DNA of 64,000 nt from positions 7,222,001 to 7,286,000 of the forward strand of contig NC_134017.1 in NCBI RefSeq assembly GCF_040712315.1. The letters are read 5' to 3'. The notes under the pieces were generated by a model that saw only the letters and a list, made by a program, of their open reading frames with translations, was not told the origin of the DNA and did not search any database. This document shows, in pieces, positions 1-12,043 of this stretch (position 1 is the stretch's first letter; each line of letters opens with the position of its first letter). This DNA is from Castanea sativa. Lineage: Eukaryota; Streptophyta; Magnoliopsida; Fagales; Fagaceae. The position numbers and the translations under genes are program-made.

Positions 1-829
1 CCTTCTCCCTTTAAGTTTTATTGTTTCTGAATATGCCTTAGTAAAAGGAAAACGTCACAAAATACGATGAGATTATGGTTTTTGTAAGAAGAAACAATAG
101 TCATGTGGATTTTGTTAGGTTTTACGAACTACATACATTATAGTAATAGTCATAAATAAATAAAAAAGTTCTAATAGTTAGAGTTAACATTATGAGACAA
201 TGGTTTAAGTTTTTAGGTTTTTTCTTATTTTTTGGTCTAAATTTTGTGATTTTTTATTTGGCTTCATGTGCCCTTTTTGTTTTGTTAATTAAAGCTATGA
301 TTTTTGGTTAGTTAAAATTGTTATTATGTGGGTTAATTCTTAAAAACTTGATTTTTTTACACTATTGCAAATCAGCCATTTAGTAGGTTTGCTCTGTCAT
401 TCTTATTTCTGAAGTCTACCCAATATATTCTGATCAATACCTACAAATAAAATTAATTAAGAATGCATTGGATGCTATGAAAGCAAACTTAGTTGTTGAT
501 ATGACCCTTAGTTGAGAAAGAAAAGAAAAATTATGATGGGTTGATTAAAATTTGGTGTGTTTGATGCTCACTAATTGTTTATTATGTTTAAGATAATTTT
601 TCAGTTGATTCTTACTCAGATAACAGCTCATATTGAGGGAACAATTTTGCTGGTAGTCTGCAAAATTTTCAGGGAATCAATTAAGAAATATATAGAGGAA
701 AAGAGACAAACATGGTTGCCGTTGTTCTCGATCTCTTACCTGGCCTCGACATCTCTCTAGGCTATTCTCAATTAATTTAGGTCTCTACATTAATAATGTA
801 ATTAATTTTAGGTTCAGGTTTTGTAATTT
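1..829. other. AT-rich spacer, no gene seen
   Basis: AT-rich DNA without a recognisable coding region, RNA gene or transposon end. The one short open frame (575-760, plus) shows no known motif and its composition matches the surrounding spacer. Confidence 0.5.
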
Positions 830-2190
830 TCTTCCTCCCTATGTACTTTTTATCTCTTTTTACTATTCCTAAAGCTGTGGCTGCTAAATTGGAAAGTCTT
901 CAAAGGAATTTTCTATGGGGGTCTTCGGAGGGGAGTTTCAAGTATCCTTTGGTGGCTTGAGAAAAGGTGTGTTTACGTGTTGAGATGGGTGGATTGGGGA
1001 TAAGAAGTGTGGTGTCTTTCAATCAAGCTTTATTAGGAAAATAGTTGTGGAGATATGGTCATGAAGTTACCGATCTCTGGCGGAGAGTTATCTCTACTAA
1101 ATATGGCGAGGGGGTGGAGTACTAAAGTCTGCAGGAGGGCTCATGGGTGTGGCCTTTGGAGAAGCATTAATGAAGGGTGGGAGAGCTTTTCTAAGCATCT
1201 GTCTTTTGTAGTGGGCGAAGGCACTCGTATCCGTTTTTGGCAGGATAGGTGGATTGGTAATAATACTCTAAAAGATCTCTATCCTGAGCTCTATGTGTGT
1301 TCAGTGATCAAGGATGCTTACATCTCTGAGGTCTTGTGGATTCCAGAAGGGGGTATTGTTAGAGTGTGGAATTTAAGGTTTTATAGAGCTTTTGAAGATT
1401 GGGAGTTGGCTGCTTCTTATTCTTTGCTTCAAGTTATCCAAACTCGTATTCCTCGGGATGAGAGGAGAGATACTCTTTGCTGGCGGCTAGAAGGTGATGG
1501 TAAGTTTGACACTCGGTCTTACTATAATGCGATTCGGGGTGATTCAAATTCTTTATTTCCTTGGAAGGGGATTTGGAAACCAAAGATTCCTAAGCTCGTG
1601 GTGGTCTTTTTGTGGACAGCTACTCATGGTCAGATCCTCACTTTGGATAATCTAATGCTTAAGGATCGCCCCTTGGCTAATTGGTGTTGTATGTATCGCT
1701 GTGATGGGGAGTTGGTAGACCACCTTCTTCTTCATTGTCCTGTTACTCATTCCCTATGGTCTTTTATGCTTCAGGCTTTTGGTTTTCATTGGGTCATGCC
1801 AGGTTCAATGGCAGGTTTGTTATCTTATTGGCATCAGTGGCTTAGAAAGCATAAGTCAGACATTTGAAATTTGGTTCAGGGTGCTTGTTATGGACAATGT
1901 GGTTGGAATGAAATCGCCGATCTTTTGAGGACAAGGAGAAAACGTTGGATGAGTTAAAGGTGTTAAGTCATCGCAATCTTTTGGAGTGGTTGCGTTGTTA
2001 GGGTTTTACTGATTGTTTTTCTATCTTTGAGTTTATGTCTTCCCTTAGCTTTGTTTCTTGATTTCCCTCTTAGTGTTGTGCTGTGTGCATTTTTTTCCCC
2101 TGTTGTTTATCATCATGAACATCTTGTACTTTTCTCTTTTTGTTTTATCATTAATATATTTTTTCTGTTTACCTATAAAAAAAAAAGAGT
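830..2190 (+). mobile_element. L1-like LINE, 5'-truncated 3' end (dead)
   Basis: Remnant of the C-terminal part of a plant non-LTR retrotransposon ORF2. It starts in the segment after the reverse transcriptase domain (SLFTIPKAVAAKLESLQRNF at about 855-915) and continues through the region before and including the cysteine/histidine zf-RVT module (1055-1867, with the FLWTATHGQILTLDNL and HLLLHCPVTHSLW stretches). The reading frame is broken: TGA replaces the expected Trp in the GGLAWEK-type motif near 958, and TAG replaces Trp in the GKWLW motif near 1042. A 3' UTR of about 190 bp ends in a short A-run at 2179-2189. The same protein segments occur in the LINEs at 47985-50860 and 52421-59891. 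No target-site duplication was found. Confidence 0.85.
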
Positions 2191-2348
2191 CTTTGTTCTC
2201 TTTCTTCTTTTCCTCAAACCTATTGTAGTCTGCCTCCTCTGTAACTTCTCTTCCTGCAAACAAAATCCCAACAAAATTAGCGGTATTTTGCACCTAAGTT
2301 GTCCACCTATTTCATACCTATGCACCACTCCTTTCAGTTCTGACTACA

Positions 2349-2351
<3 letters not shown>

Positions 2352-2382
<31 letters not shown>
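2352..2382. repeat. (TC)n microsatellite
   Basis: About 15 uninterrupted TC units just downstream of the LINE A-tail. Confidence 0.95.
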
Positions 2383-2385
<3 letters not shown>

Positions 2386-2655
2386 TATATCTGTATGCGA
2401 AGTTTGTCTTTTACAAGTTTTCAATGGGTAATATTTTGGTTTTGATTGGGATTGCTTAGGTTTTTTAAATTAGAGTGTGTTTTGAGAAGAATGTGCAAAG
2501 CAAGAGGCAGCCAAGAAGATATATGCTAGGTACAAGAAACTTTCCCTTCTAATTTTAATTGAGTTTTTGTTTTTGTGAATTATGGTGGGGTAATGGTTTA
2601 GTTAAAATTTTACCCAATTTTCCTTGGAAGCGGGAATTTGGAGGAATATTTTTAG

Positions 2656-2832
2656 GGTGATTCAAGTGTGGTTATTAATGCTCTGCAGATTGGTTTAGAA
2701 AGTTCATCAACAACACCACCAGTTGTTGAAGAAGCTAAGGCCATATTTGCCCACTTGTGAGAATGGGAATTTCTACATACGAGGAAGGATGCAAATGAAG
2801 CTGACTATCCTGAATGCCTAATGTATTAGGCA
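2656..2832 (+). pseudogene. RNase H-like (RVT_3 type) fragment
   Basis: One frame reads GDSSVVINALQ, then an acidic helix (VVEEAKAIFAHL), an in-frame stop, and WEFLHTRKDANEADYPECL. This order (Asp-Ser start of a helix, then a strand, then R-x-x-N-x-A-D) matches the C-terminal half of the RNase H domain found in plant retroelement-derived and related genes. There is no start codon and no domain N-terminus, and a stop interrupts it, so it is a relic. It may come from a different element than the LINE just upstream. Confidence 0.5.
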
Positions 2833-2849
2833 AACAATACAAAATGTTT

Positions 2850-4120
2850 TAATGCTGTTGTGGTTTTGCTCTATTATTATTCTGTTTCATCATTGATAGC
2901 TATAAAGATTCTTTCTTTCTTTTTTTTTTTCTTTTTTTTGGTGGCATATTGAGTTCCTGTTGGGTTTTCATTGTTGGTGGGAAAGTAACTTTTTCGTCTT
3001 TATTTTAAAAGAAGTGGTTTTGAGAAATTCACAGTTTACTGATCACTGACTTTTTGACATCTATGTCTCTCATTGTTCCCTTTTATTTGATATTTGTGGC
3101 TTAGGTGATCCTTTTTAATGTTTGGCTTATAAAAAACTTCTTTAAAGATGTAACAGCACTAACGGCAGTTGGTAAAAGGACTAATACAACTAAGTTTTAA
3201 AACTTGAGGGAACAATTATGCTTGCTTCAAACTTAAAAGACCAATTGCGTACATAGGGCAAACTTCAGGTACCACTTATCAAAAAATAAAAAACTTCTTT
3301 AAAGATAACTTTCTTAATCTCTCTCAAAGATTCAAACAAATATGTAGCCAAATATTTTCAAAACTCCAGTGTGAATGTTCAGTTATTTATTTGTAGTTTT
3401 GGTTGTATTTTGATTAGAGCAATGGTTATAAGTTCATCTCACATGCACAATCGTACAGTAGTATTTTCCATTTTTATTATATAGTGTTTTTTTACATTTT
3501 AATTTTAAAACCAACCTTTCATGATTTGCATTTATTCATATGCTACGCATAACTTGTCCCCTCTCTCATCCGTTGTTCTTCCCATTGTCAATCTCTCATA
3601 CGTAGACCCAACAAAGTAATACCATGCAAGGGCATGACCATGTCTGCCATCTCCAACTTGACCTCAGTATCAGACCATTCTCTATTGGTAATTTTTAATT
3701 AATCTATGACTAATTTCTTTTCCTATTGTCTATAATTAGGTTTGTTGTTAATTTTGGGATTTTGATTCCTAACCCTTTTTCCTCTCTATTCTTTTTTTTG
3801 GTTGAAGTCAAGGAAGCACCCTAGAAGTTCAAATACTACCACCTGAGTTGTTATTAGGGTATGGGTTTTGTAAAGCGTGGAGAGACAGAATAGAGGGATG
3901 TCTCCACCAGCCTACAGCCACCGTTAAACAGTGGAACCACTACAGGTAAGACCCTACAATTCAATCAAACCCAGATATATCTCCTTACTATATTCTTCTA
4001 TATTGTAAAATTGACATTTTTTGTTTGTTCTTTCGGTTTTACTGATTCTTTTTTGCGATAAGAGTTCATAACCAAGTAAGTATGCTATTCATAAATTACC
4101 ATTGTTTCTTTCCTCTCTTT

Positions 4121-4188
<68 letters not shown>

Positions 4189-6589
4189 TTAAAGTTTAGG
4201 CAGTTTCTCTTTACCTATGTGCTTGAGATTTTCTTTCTTAATCTTCTTCTATTTTGTTTAGAATTGGTTTTTGTGGAATTGCATAATCTAGTGTATTCAG
4301 TATTCTTTTCCATTGCCAACATTAATGTTAAAGCAGTTTAAGATATCAAAAGGCAAAGAAAAACCTATGGAGGCATTCCCTAGAATTTTGATATTTTTCT
4401 TCTGCGTTTTGATTTCATATTCTTTGAGGATTTTTAGTTTAATTGGATATAAAGTTTTGTATTTTTCTATTCTTCTTATGGGTTTTAATTTTGTATATTC
4501 TTTGAGAGATGAATGGCCCTTGACGTAAATTATACTAAATTTGCTTAAAAATTTAGAGTACATTTAAAGTAGACATATAAGTTCAGTTGTTTGATGCAAG
4601 GTGTTTTACTTTGACATCTATCATCTATTGCTGTGTGAAACTATTATAGTGGGCAAAAGATAATCTTTCTTCCTTGATTTTCCTACGCACATACCTCATT
4701 TTAAATGAATTAGAAGAAAAAAAAAATTTGCCCCATTCTCAATACTTTTTCCCTTAGAACTTGGTTGACAATGATAAACCATGCCTTTTATTCTTTATAT
4801 TTATGCAATATCATTCATTATTTTTTATGTTTGCAGTATTAGGTGAAGCATATCAGTTTTAAATGATCCACTGCATGTTCTCAAAAAAAAAAAAATGATC
4901 CATTGATCGAGATGGAAAAATTTTGCATATCTAGGTATGATTTTATGCTTGCACTTAGGGAAAAATTTGTGAGTTTCATATTACCATTAAAGTAGAGTGA
5001 GGATTCTACAAGTAGAACAATATTTGAATTTCAAATCCATTTCCTCTACTTTAGGTTTATGGGAAATCGGGATGACTTTTTTTACGTAAATTTTGGCTTC
5101 AGTTCTATAGAGTTTGTTTCATAATGAATTGTTAGACCAAAAAATCCCACTCATCTTGCTAGACCTAATAGTTAAACACAACATGTAATTGTCATAAACT
5201 TAATTATGATTATATATTATTAAAGAAATGTGATTGGAAACACTTATAATATAACAAGATGTTAGTTTTATGAATATTTTTAGCTACTTAAATTCTGTCA
5301 AATGCAAACTTACATTTAAAACATACTTGGTATGCTGTTGAAAAAATTAAGGTTGAAGTTTGATTTCGGGTTTGAGACACAGTCCTATCTAGGCAGATAA
5401 TCTTTGACTCTAATTTTTCCCCCCCAATAATAAAGCGACATTTTTGCATGTGTAAATTTTAGGTTATTTATAATGGGTAAAATTCAAAATTGTAGTGGTC
5501 ATTGATCTGACCATCCGTTTGATATGAGTGGGAGGTTTATAATTTTAGAACTTTTACCCTAGTCTTTTCATAATTTTTCCGGAGTCGAAGTGGTATGTGG
5601 TTAGTTTTGAGGATAAATTATGATGGATAAGGATAAAGATTTAGATTTGTGTTTGTAGCTACTACTTCTATTGCATATCACAATGAATTTTAGTTACATA
5701 AATGTATTGATTGACCTAAGAAAGCTGCTTTTCCCAAGTTTCTCAATTGGTTGGGTTATGACAATCATGATTTGAATACAAACAATAATAAAAACATCCC
5801 CATTTTAGGAACCATCGTTTTGGATGGGTGGTAAAGGGAGGGAAGTGGATAGTGCATACGAATTGCAAGTCTCCATTAACTCTATTATTTTGCAGATAAT
5901 ATTTTCAAGTGGAGATTAGCAGTTGTGCACAAAAGATCTCGTTTTGCTATTGTGTGTAAAGACAAACCACACCATTGTTTATGACAACTGTTAAGTGAAA
6001 TAGCACAATATCTTTTCAAAGGGTCAACAAAGAATGCAATGGCATTATCATGAGAATATTGTTTTCTTAGGAATTTCTAGATATTGATGTGAAAACATTT
6101 TAGTAGTTCTCTATTTATTGCTGCTTTTGCATAGCAATTTTTTAAAGTTTGCGAGAGAAAGGGTATTTATAACTTATGGATGAATTTAGTCATAAAATTA
6201 TCTCTAAAAATAGCTAATCATTAAATTATTATCCCTAATGTTTTTATGAGTTTTTTCCTTTATATTTTTTAGAAAAATTGTATTCTCTTGATATTTTTCC
6301 TCCTTTAACTCTTAAATTTTAACTACTTTGTGCTCATGTAGAATATGAGTATCATTTAATATTCTAGATTATAGAGTATAAGGAATATATTTATTCAATA
6401 AAAAAAATGATATATTTGTCTATCAGGATTTGTACAGAGGAAGCATTCATTTATTATATATTTTTTGTTCATCTACATATTTTGCAATAATTGTATACAA
6501 ATGTTTAATTTTCCTTTAATGTTTGATTACATTTCAAATATAATAATACTTTGTAGCATGCATAAAGTAAATATATATAATTTGTTGGG
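2850..6589. other. AT-rich spacer with a (TA)n tract at 4124-4184
   Basis: No gene supported. It contains a ~30-unit (TA)n microsatellite at 4124-4184 and several poly-T and poly-A runs. The overlapping antisense frames at 4297-4563 and 4313-4528 are AT-rich noise with no motif. Confidence 0.55.
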
Positions 6590-7751
6590 ACCTATCTTGC
6601 AGGAGATCAGGGAAACATATTCAAGTTGAAAAGGAGGAGCCCAATTGGAATTCACGTTAAAGAACAAAGGTGTATAAGAGATTTCCAGTTCTTTTAATTT
6701 CTCTAATTTGGAGAAATGTGCTTCATCAAGACTGCCTGTGAAGAAATTATGTGAAATAGATATCGCAAATAGATTTGAGAGAAGTCCAAGACTCTTTGGA
6801 ACGGTGCCATTTAATTTATTTACACCAAGGAGTAAGGCTTGCATTTGAGAGTAATTCCCAAGGGATGAAGGATTAATAGGACCACTTGAAGAATTATCGC
6901 TAAGATCGAGACCCGTTAGATGCTTAAGCTGCCCTAGCAAATCTAGAATTTTTCCGCTCAAAGAATTATCCCTAAGATCGAGATATTCTAAGAGACTTGT
7001 ACTACGATTAGAGAACCAATTAGGTATCTCTTGATTGAAAAGATTTTCAGAAAGATCAAGGACCCGAAGAGACGTGGAATTGACAAATCCAACCGATGGA
7101 GTCAAACTATCAAGTTGACAATTGTTTAAGATTAGCTCCAAAAGAGATGAGAGTGAACTTACAATTTGAAGCCAATCAACCTCTCAATGAGGGTCGGTGT
7201 GGCTTAGATCAAGGTGTTGCATGGAAGAGAGATGAAACATCCAATGAAGGTTATCAACATAAAGGCCATTATTTTCTTTAAGATTTAGATAGAGAAGGCT
7301 TGAAAGGTTCCCAAGCTGATGAGGAATGTGTCCACAAAATTGGGCATCATTGAGGTCAAGATGTGTCAAACTGACCATTGATCCAAGGAAACTTGAAATA
7401 GAAGTACAATTAAAGAAATTCTCGCTCAAGTCCAAGTAATTCAAAAATTCTAACTCAACCAATGAAGGATTAATCTTACCGCCTACATATTTTACTGATA
7501 GCTGTGTGACTTTGAGCAGTTTTGTTGTCACAGTGAACTCCTTCCCACCTGCAGCAATCTTCTTGGTCAGACCAGGATGAGACTAAGCTCAGTTTATAAG
7601 GATCAGTTAAACCTCGTTGGAAGCCTAGAAGTGTGTTTTTCTCTTTTTCACAACAAGAAACGTTTGAATCTGCTTTGAAGAAACATAAACTGAAGGTTAT
7701 GACAAAGAACAATGGTAAGAAAAGCACATGAATTGCAAAAGAGGCAACCAT
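6590..7751 (-). pseudogene. Receptor-like protein (EIX/Cf type), 5' half, broken
   Basis: Relic of a cell-surface LRR receptor-like protein related to the intact gene at 34156-36762. From the ATG at 7751 it encodes a hydrophobic signal peptide and the LRRNT cysteine module (SCCEKEKNTLLGFQRG, then DCCRWEGVHC). A frameshift just after this module (near 7530) moves the frame to KVTQLSVKYVGGKINPS and the first LRRs. An Arg-to-TGA stop follows SHTDPH near 7184, and LRRs then continue in the same frame (NCQLDSLTPSVGFVNSTSLR) to IGPN at about 6590. There homology to the intact gene ends abruptly in AT-rich spacer. The second half of the LRRs, the membrane segment and the tail are missing. One frameshift, one nonsense codon and 3' truncation make this non-functional. 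Its LRRNT keeps the usual W-E-G-V-x-C. Confidence 0.9.
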
Positions 7752-7950
7752 GATAGAGCAAGAACAGTGGAAGAGAAGAGAATGGTTTTTTTTTTTTTTT
7801 TTCCTGAATTTAGATAAGAGAAAGGGTTGAGAGAGAACTTTGAAGGAAAAGAAGCTGAGTGTGAGTAGTGGTGGTGATTCAATTGGAGATTTATAGAGCT
7901 TGTGATAAAGTCACTTTTTTTTTTTTTTTATGAAGACTTTGACTTGCTGA
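7752..7950 (-). promoter_or_regulatory. Promoter/5' leader relic of the broken RLP
   Basis: The 200 bp upstream of the dead RLP resembles the upstream region of the intact RLP. Both have GTGAGTAGTGGTGGTGATTCA-like text followed further out by GACTTTGACTTGCTGACTTA, so promoter and gene were duplicated together. TTGACT at 7939-7944 is a W-box core (the WRKY factor site). The second TTGAC of the intact copy has changed to CTGAC here. Confidence 0.5.
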
Positions 7951-8439
7951 CTTAAAGCCAAACGACAAAGACCAATGCCTATCTCTCGCGTAACCACGGA
8001 GTGATAGTTATATCCAAACTTCAAATTGTTGAATACTTTTGTTCGTTCGGAGACTTGTTTGCCAATTATACCTATGTTTGCCTGTAAATTGTTTGATAAT
8101 TGTACCAAGATAGGCTTTTTTCCCTTGATCTGATATGGCTTTGTTCTAACTTCTAACCATCCGCACTTTGGTCTCTTCTTTCGTTTTCACATACTATTTT
8201 GCACAAAAGTAATGCCCATGATCAAGTTAAATCTCGTGCATGTGTTCTTATATTCCTCTGTTATGCATATGCATATATGTTTAGGGGCGTTAATGACATG
8301 ATTGCATTGCAGGCTCATTACTGTTTCAAGATAGATTCTTCTGCTCAGTTTACTAGTAGTAAATATAAATAGTAAGATGTATTTAAATTTAGCTGTTGGA
8401 TATTAATTGGAGAGAGTTCTGTGCTAATTTTTATTTTAG

Positions 8440-10300
8440 ATCTACTCATGAGCCAAATTTGGGCACTTCAAACTGTGGCAATGCCCACAAGGATCAATGC
8501 TAACCACACAAGTGATGAGATTTGGTGTTCGGTTCATTTGATGTCTGTCTTTCACATAACAAAATAGAGATTTTCCATCAATATCATAATCATCAAGAAT
8601 TTGAATTATTAAAAAAAAAAATTTGGTTGGGTGACTTGTTGACCATTAAGCCATTATGCAATATTTTTCCACCATGTGACATGATTTTGATGCATGGTCA
8701 AAAATTCATGTTGAGGAATTTTTTTTGAAACTTAAGTCTCATTATTAAGTAGAATATCATGTGTATGTGCTCTGAATGACACAATTAAATTAGTGATAAT
8801 GTAGGCTTTAAGCCAAAACCCCATCGGTTAATGCTCACCATACACAACTGATGAAATGTAGTGTTGGTCTTTCACGTAACCTCGTAGAGATTTTTCATCA
8901 ATATTAGAATCATTAATTATTTGACTTATTGATATCTTTTGTTTTTTGGTTGAGTGACTTATTGACCATTAATCCATTAAGCAATATAATCCACTGTGAT
9001 GTCGCAGAAGCTTGAAGAAAGCACACACGATACTTTCTTGATGAAAAAGAAACTAAACTATTAGCTTCTAGTAGTAAACCTCAAATCCACGAGGGTTTTC
9101 CCTAAATCCACAAGGAGATAAACTGGAATCTACCAGAGAAAGAATTTAACAAAAGTCTGTGTTTATTGAAAAATAGTGTCAAAAATTAATTGTCTTTGGA
9201 GGCTACAATGAATTTAAATAGTAAAAAGAAAACCTAGGGTGGCTAGAAACCCTAAGACGGCTAGCAAACCCTAAGGCGGCTACGAAAGTATATAAAACCC
9301 TAATTTGACTAAAAAAAACATTAAATCACCTAAAATAAGGAAATAAATCACCTAAACCTAAAATAACAAAAATTACATAAAAATACTAAAGCTAAATAAT
9401 TACAAAGTGGCATAATTTTGATCTAAGGCCATAAATTCGTGTTGAGGAAATTTGTCAAGAACTAAAGGCTCATGATTGAGTAGAATACCACGAACATGTT
9501 CTTAATGACATGATTAAATTAGTGATAATATATGCTTTAAGCCAAACCCCTAGAGATCAATGCTCACCACACACAAGTGATAAGATTTAGTGTTAGGTTC
9601 ATTCAACAATCATCTTTCATGTAATCGTGTAGATGACTTGTTGACAATTAATCCATTATGCAATATTTTCCACCATGTGACATAATTTCATGTAATGTAA
9701 GGCCGAAAATTCATGAACTTTAAGCCTTATGATTGAGTAGAATATCATGTGAATGTGCTCTTAATGACATGATTAAATTAGTGATAATATTGGCTTTAAG
9801 CCCAACTCCCAAAGATCAATACTCACCACACACAAGTGATAAGATGTAGTGTTAGGTTAATTTGACGACCGTCTCTCACATAACTGCGTAGAGATTTTTT
9901 ATCAATATCAAAATTATCAAGAATTTGACTTATTGACATCTTTTGTTTTTTGGTTGGGTGACTTGTTGACCATTAATTTTTATCTAAGACCATAAGTTCA
10001 TGCTGAGTACATTTGTTTGGATTCTAATGTTCATGATGGAGTAAAATATCATGTGTGCGTGCTCTTAATAACATGATTAAATTAGTGATAACAAGGCTTT
10101 AAGCAAAACCTCCAAAGATCAATGCTCACCACACACAAGTGATGAGATGTTGCGTTAAGTTCATTTGTCAACCATCTTTCAAGTAACCGTGTAGAGATTG
10201 TTCATCAATTTTAGAATCATCTAGAATTTGAATCTTTTGTTTTTTTGGGGACTTGTTGACCATTAATCCATTATGCAATATTTTCCACTGTCAAAGGCGA
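8440..10300. repeat. Diverged ~340-bp tandem repeat array A
   Basis: At least five diverged units share ordered landmarks: CACACAAGTGATGAGATGT, then CATCTTTCACGTAACC, AGAGATTTTTCATCAATAT, GGGTGACTTGTTGACCATTA, ATTATGCAATATTTTCCAC, and GACATGATTAAATTAGTGAT. The CACAAGTGATGAGA landmark falls near 8506, 8843, 9571, 9828 and 10131. The spacing is about 340 bp where units are complete. A LTR copy (8999-9405) interrupts the array. Related arrays lie at 22770-23680, 37370-38345 and about 40330-41560. Most units contain the W-box core TTGACC. No coding capacity is seen. Confidence 0.8.
8999..9405. mobile_element. LTR fragment (TGATGT... family), 3'-truncated
   Basis: Begins TGATGTCGCAGAAGCTTGAA and matches most of the solo LTR at 24221-24629, including the CCACGAGG and CCACAAGGAGATA-like stretches and the 'TCTACCAGAGAAAG' segment. 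It lies inside one ~340-bp repeat unit, whose text resumes at about 9406 (GTGGCATAATTTTG). The ACATCA end seen in the other copy is missing here. An internal motif, GGCTAG/GGCGGCTA next to AACCCTAA, is repeated three to four times at 9238-9300. Confidence 0.65.
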
Positions 10301-11410
10301 CTATACTTGTTAACTAGGGTGGTCACATGACCACTTTGACTTGAAATTATTTTTATATATACCTTAAAAAAATTAAATTTTAAATTAATATGTGTTGTTG
10401 TTGACTACCTTAGAAAAAATTCCAAACCACTCTAAAAAAGACTTGAATACCCTAAATAAAAATTTGAGCCCATTAAAAAAAAAATTGATCACTCCAAGAG
10501 TTTGGTTCATTGAAGATTGAACCAAAAAATTGTGAGAAATGTTATGTTTGTAGCAATTTCACAAATAAATCCTAAGTGACAGGTTGTTATTGGCGGCTAT
10601 TTATAGTGAACAAAAAAGATAATTTCATTGGTAGGTTCCAGTTAGAATGAATAACAACTTACCATTTAGGATTTGTTATAAAAGTATTATGAAAATTTTG
10701 TGGACATAGCATTTCTCAAAAATTGCCCAAACAAATGCAAATTATCCCAAAAGCCCAAGTCAAATGTATAATTGTGATTTTTCAAATTTTCTTTTCAAAA
10801 GGCATATTTTAAAATCATTATTTTTTTTTCTAAAAACACACATTTTCAAAATAGAAGTCTATTTAGTGTTTACTATAGTCTTTAGCTGAATTAGTTGAAT
10901 TTATTTGATACATTTTTTACACACGCATATGCACAAATTAATACCGGAATACTTTGTAAAACATGATTAATCTAACAGTTGAATAACTAAGTTGAATATA
11001 CTGAATGAACTTATAGTTTACTCTTTATTCTTTTGCTAGCACTACAAACAAATTTCTTATAATAAAATCACTTGTAATGCAAAATTTATTTTTTAAGAAA
11101 ATTCGTATTAACTTAAATAATCTTCTTTCTGATCCTAAGCTGTGGGAAAAAGTTTCATTTTTTCATCTTAATTATTGAGATGAAATAAGAAATAAGAAGA
11201 GCATATTTACTAAGAGGTTCTTGTCAACATCTTGGCAATAATTTTCCTTAAAAAAGAAATTAGTGGAGCATTGTGTCTGTTTAATCTTAATTAATTTAAA
11301 GAATACAAAAATTAGTTAAGTGTGAGCCACATTATTGATTTTAAAAATTAAAATAAATAAAATAGAATAAAAAAGAAAGAAAGATGATTTGAGGAAGTTT
11401 AGGAAATGGC
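10301..11410. other. AT-rich spacer, no gene seen
   Basis: AT-rich non-coding DNA with no recognisable gene or transposon end. Confidence 0.5.
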
Positions 11411-11418
11411 GTGTAAAC

Positions 11419-11886
11419 CAGGGTGGTCGATACCGTACCGGCCGATACGTACCGTACCGGTCAGTGCACCGGTACCGGTACACTTCTATTTTGTACCGAA
11501 AAAAATACCGGCCGTACCGGTTGTGTACCGGCCATACCGGCCAATTTCGGGCAATACCGGCCAATACCGGGCGTACCGGCCGGTATAGAAAAAAACTTTT
11601 TTTTTTAATTTTTAGTTTTGTAATTTTTGAATTTTTGTAAGGACATAATAATAACTTATTTACACTAACTTATTAGTATTATTTGTTTTTTTAGTATGCA
11701 ATGAACAACTAAGCTTTCTATTTTTTATATTGTGTTTTTTTTTCCTTTTAATTAATACTAAAGTTTAAAACTATGAATAATTTTTTCTGAATTGAGGTAA
11801 TATTTTATGATAAACTTTTATATTTACTATAATATAAGTGAAATATTATATGCTTATAACCATGGTTCTAGAGATTTTAGTGTGTG

Positions 11887-11942
<56 letters not shown>

Positions 11943-12043
11943 GCGGTAAACCCGAAACGGTACACCGGTATTGACCGGTATTCGAAATATATCGTACCGG
12001 TGGCCAAACCGGTACAGCCTCCGGTACGGTATTGACTTCCTTG
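11419..12043. mobile_element. Non-autonomous hAT element with ACCGG subterminal repeats
   Basis: A complete 625-bp element. The left end reads CAGGGTGGTCGATACC and the right end, reverse-complemented, CAAGGAAGTCAATACC; both continue into GTACCGG. It is flanked by a perfect 8-bp direct repeat, GTGTAAAC (11411-11418 and 12044-12051). An 8-bp duplication and CAGGG/CAAGG termini are hallmarks of hAT transposons. Dense ACCGG/CCGGT motifs fill both ends (11430-11585 and 11955-12030), as expected for subterminal transposase-binding repeats. The middle is AT-rich, with a 48-bp (AT)n tract at 11890-11937. No transposase is encoded; the open frames over the ACCGG blocks are artefacts of the repeat. Confidence 0.88.

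Noticed and set aside
11316..11640. Four overlapping open frames rich in Tyr-Arg-Pro or Thr-Gly
   Set aside because: They are translations of the ACCGG subterminal repeats of the hAT element on both strands, not proteins.
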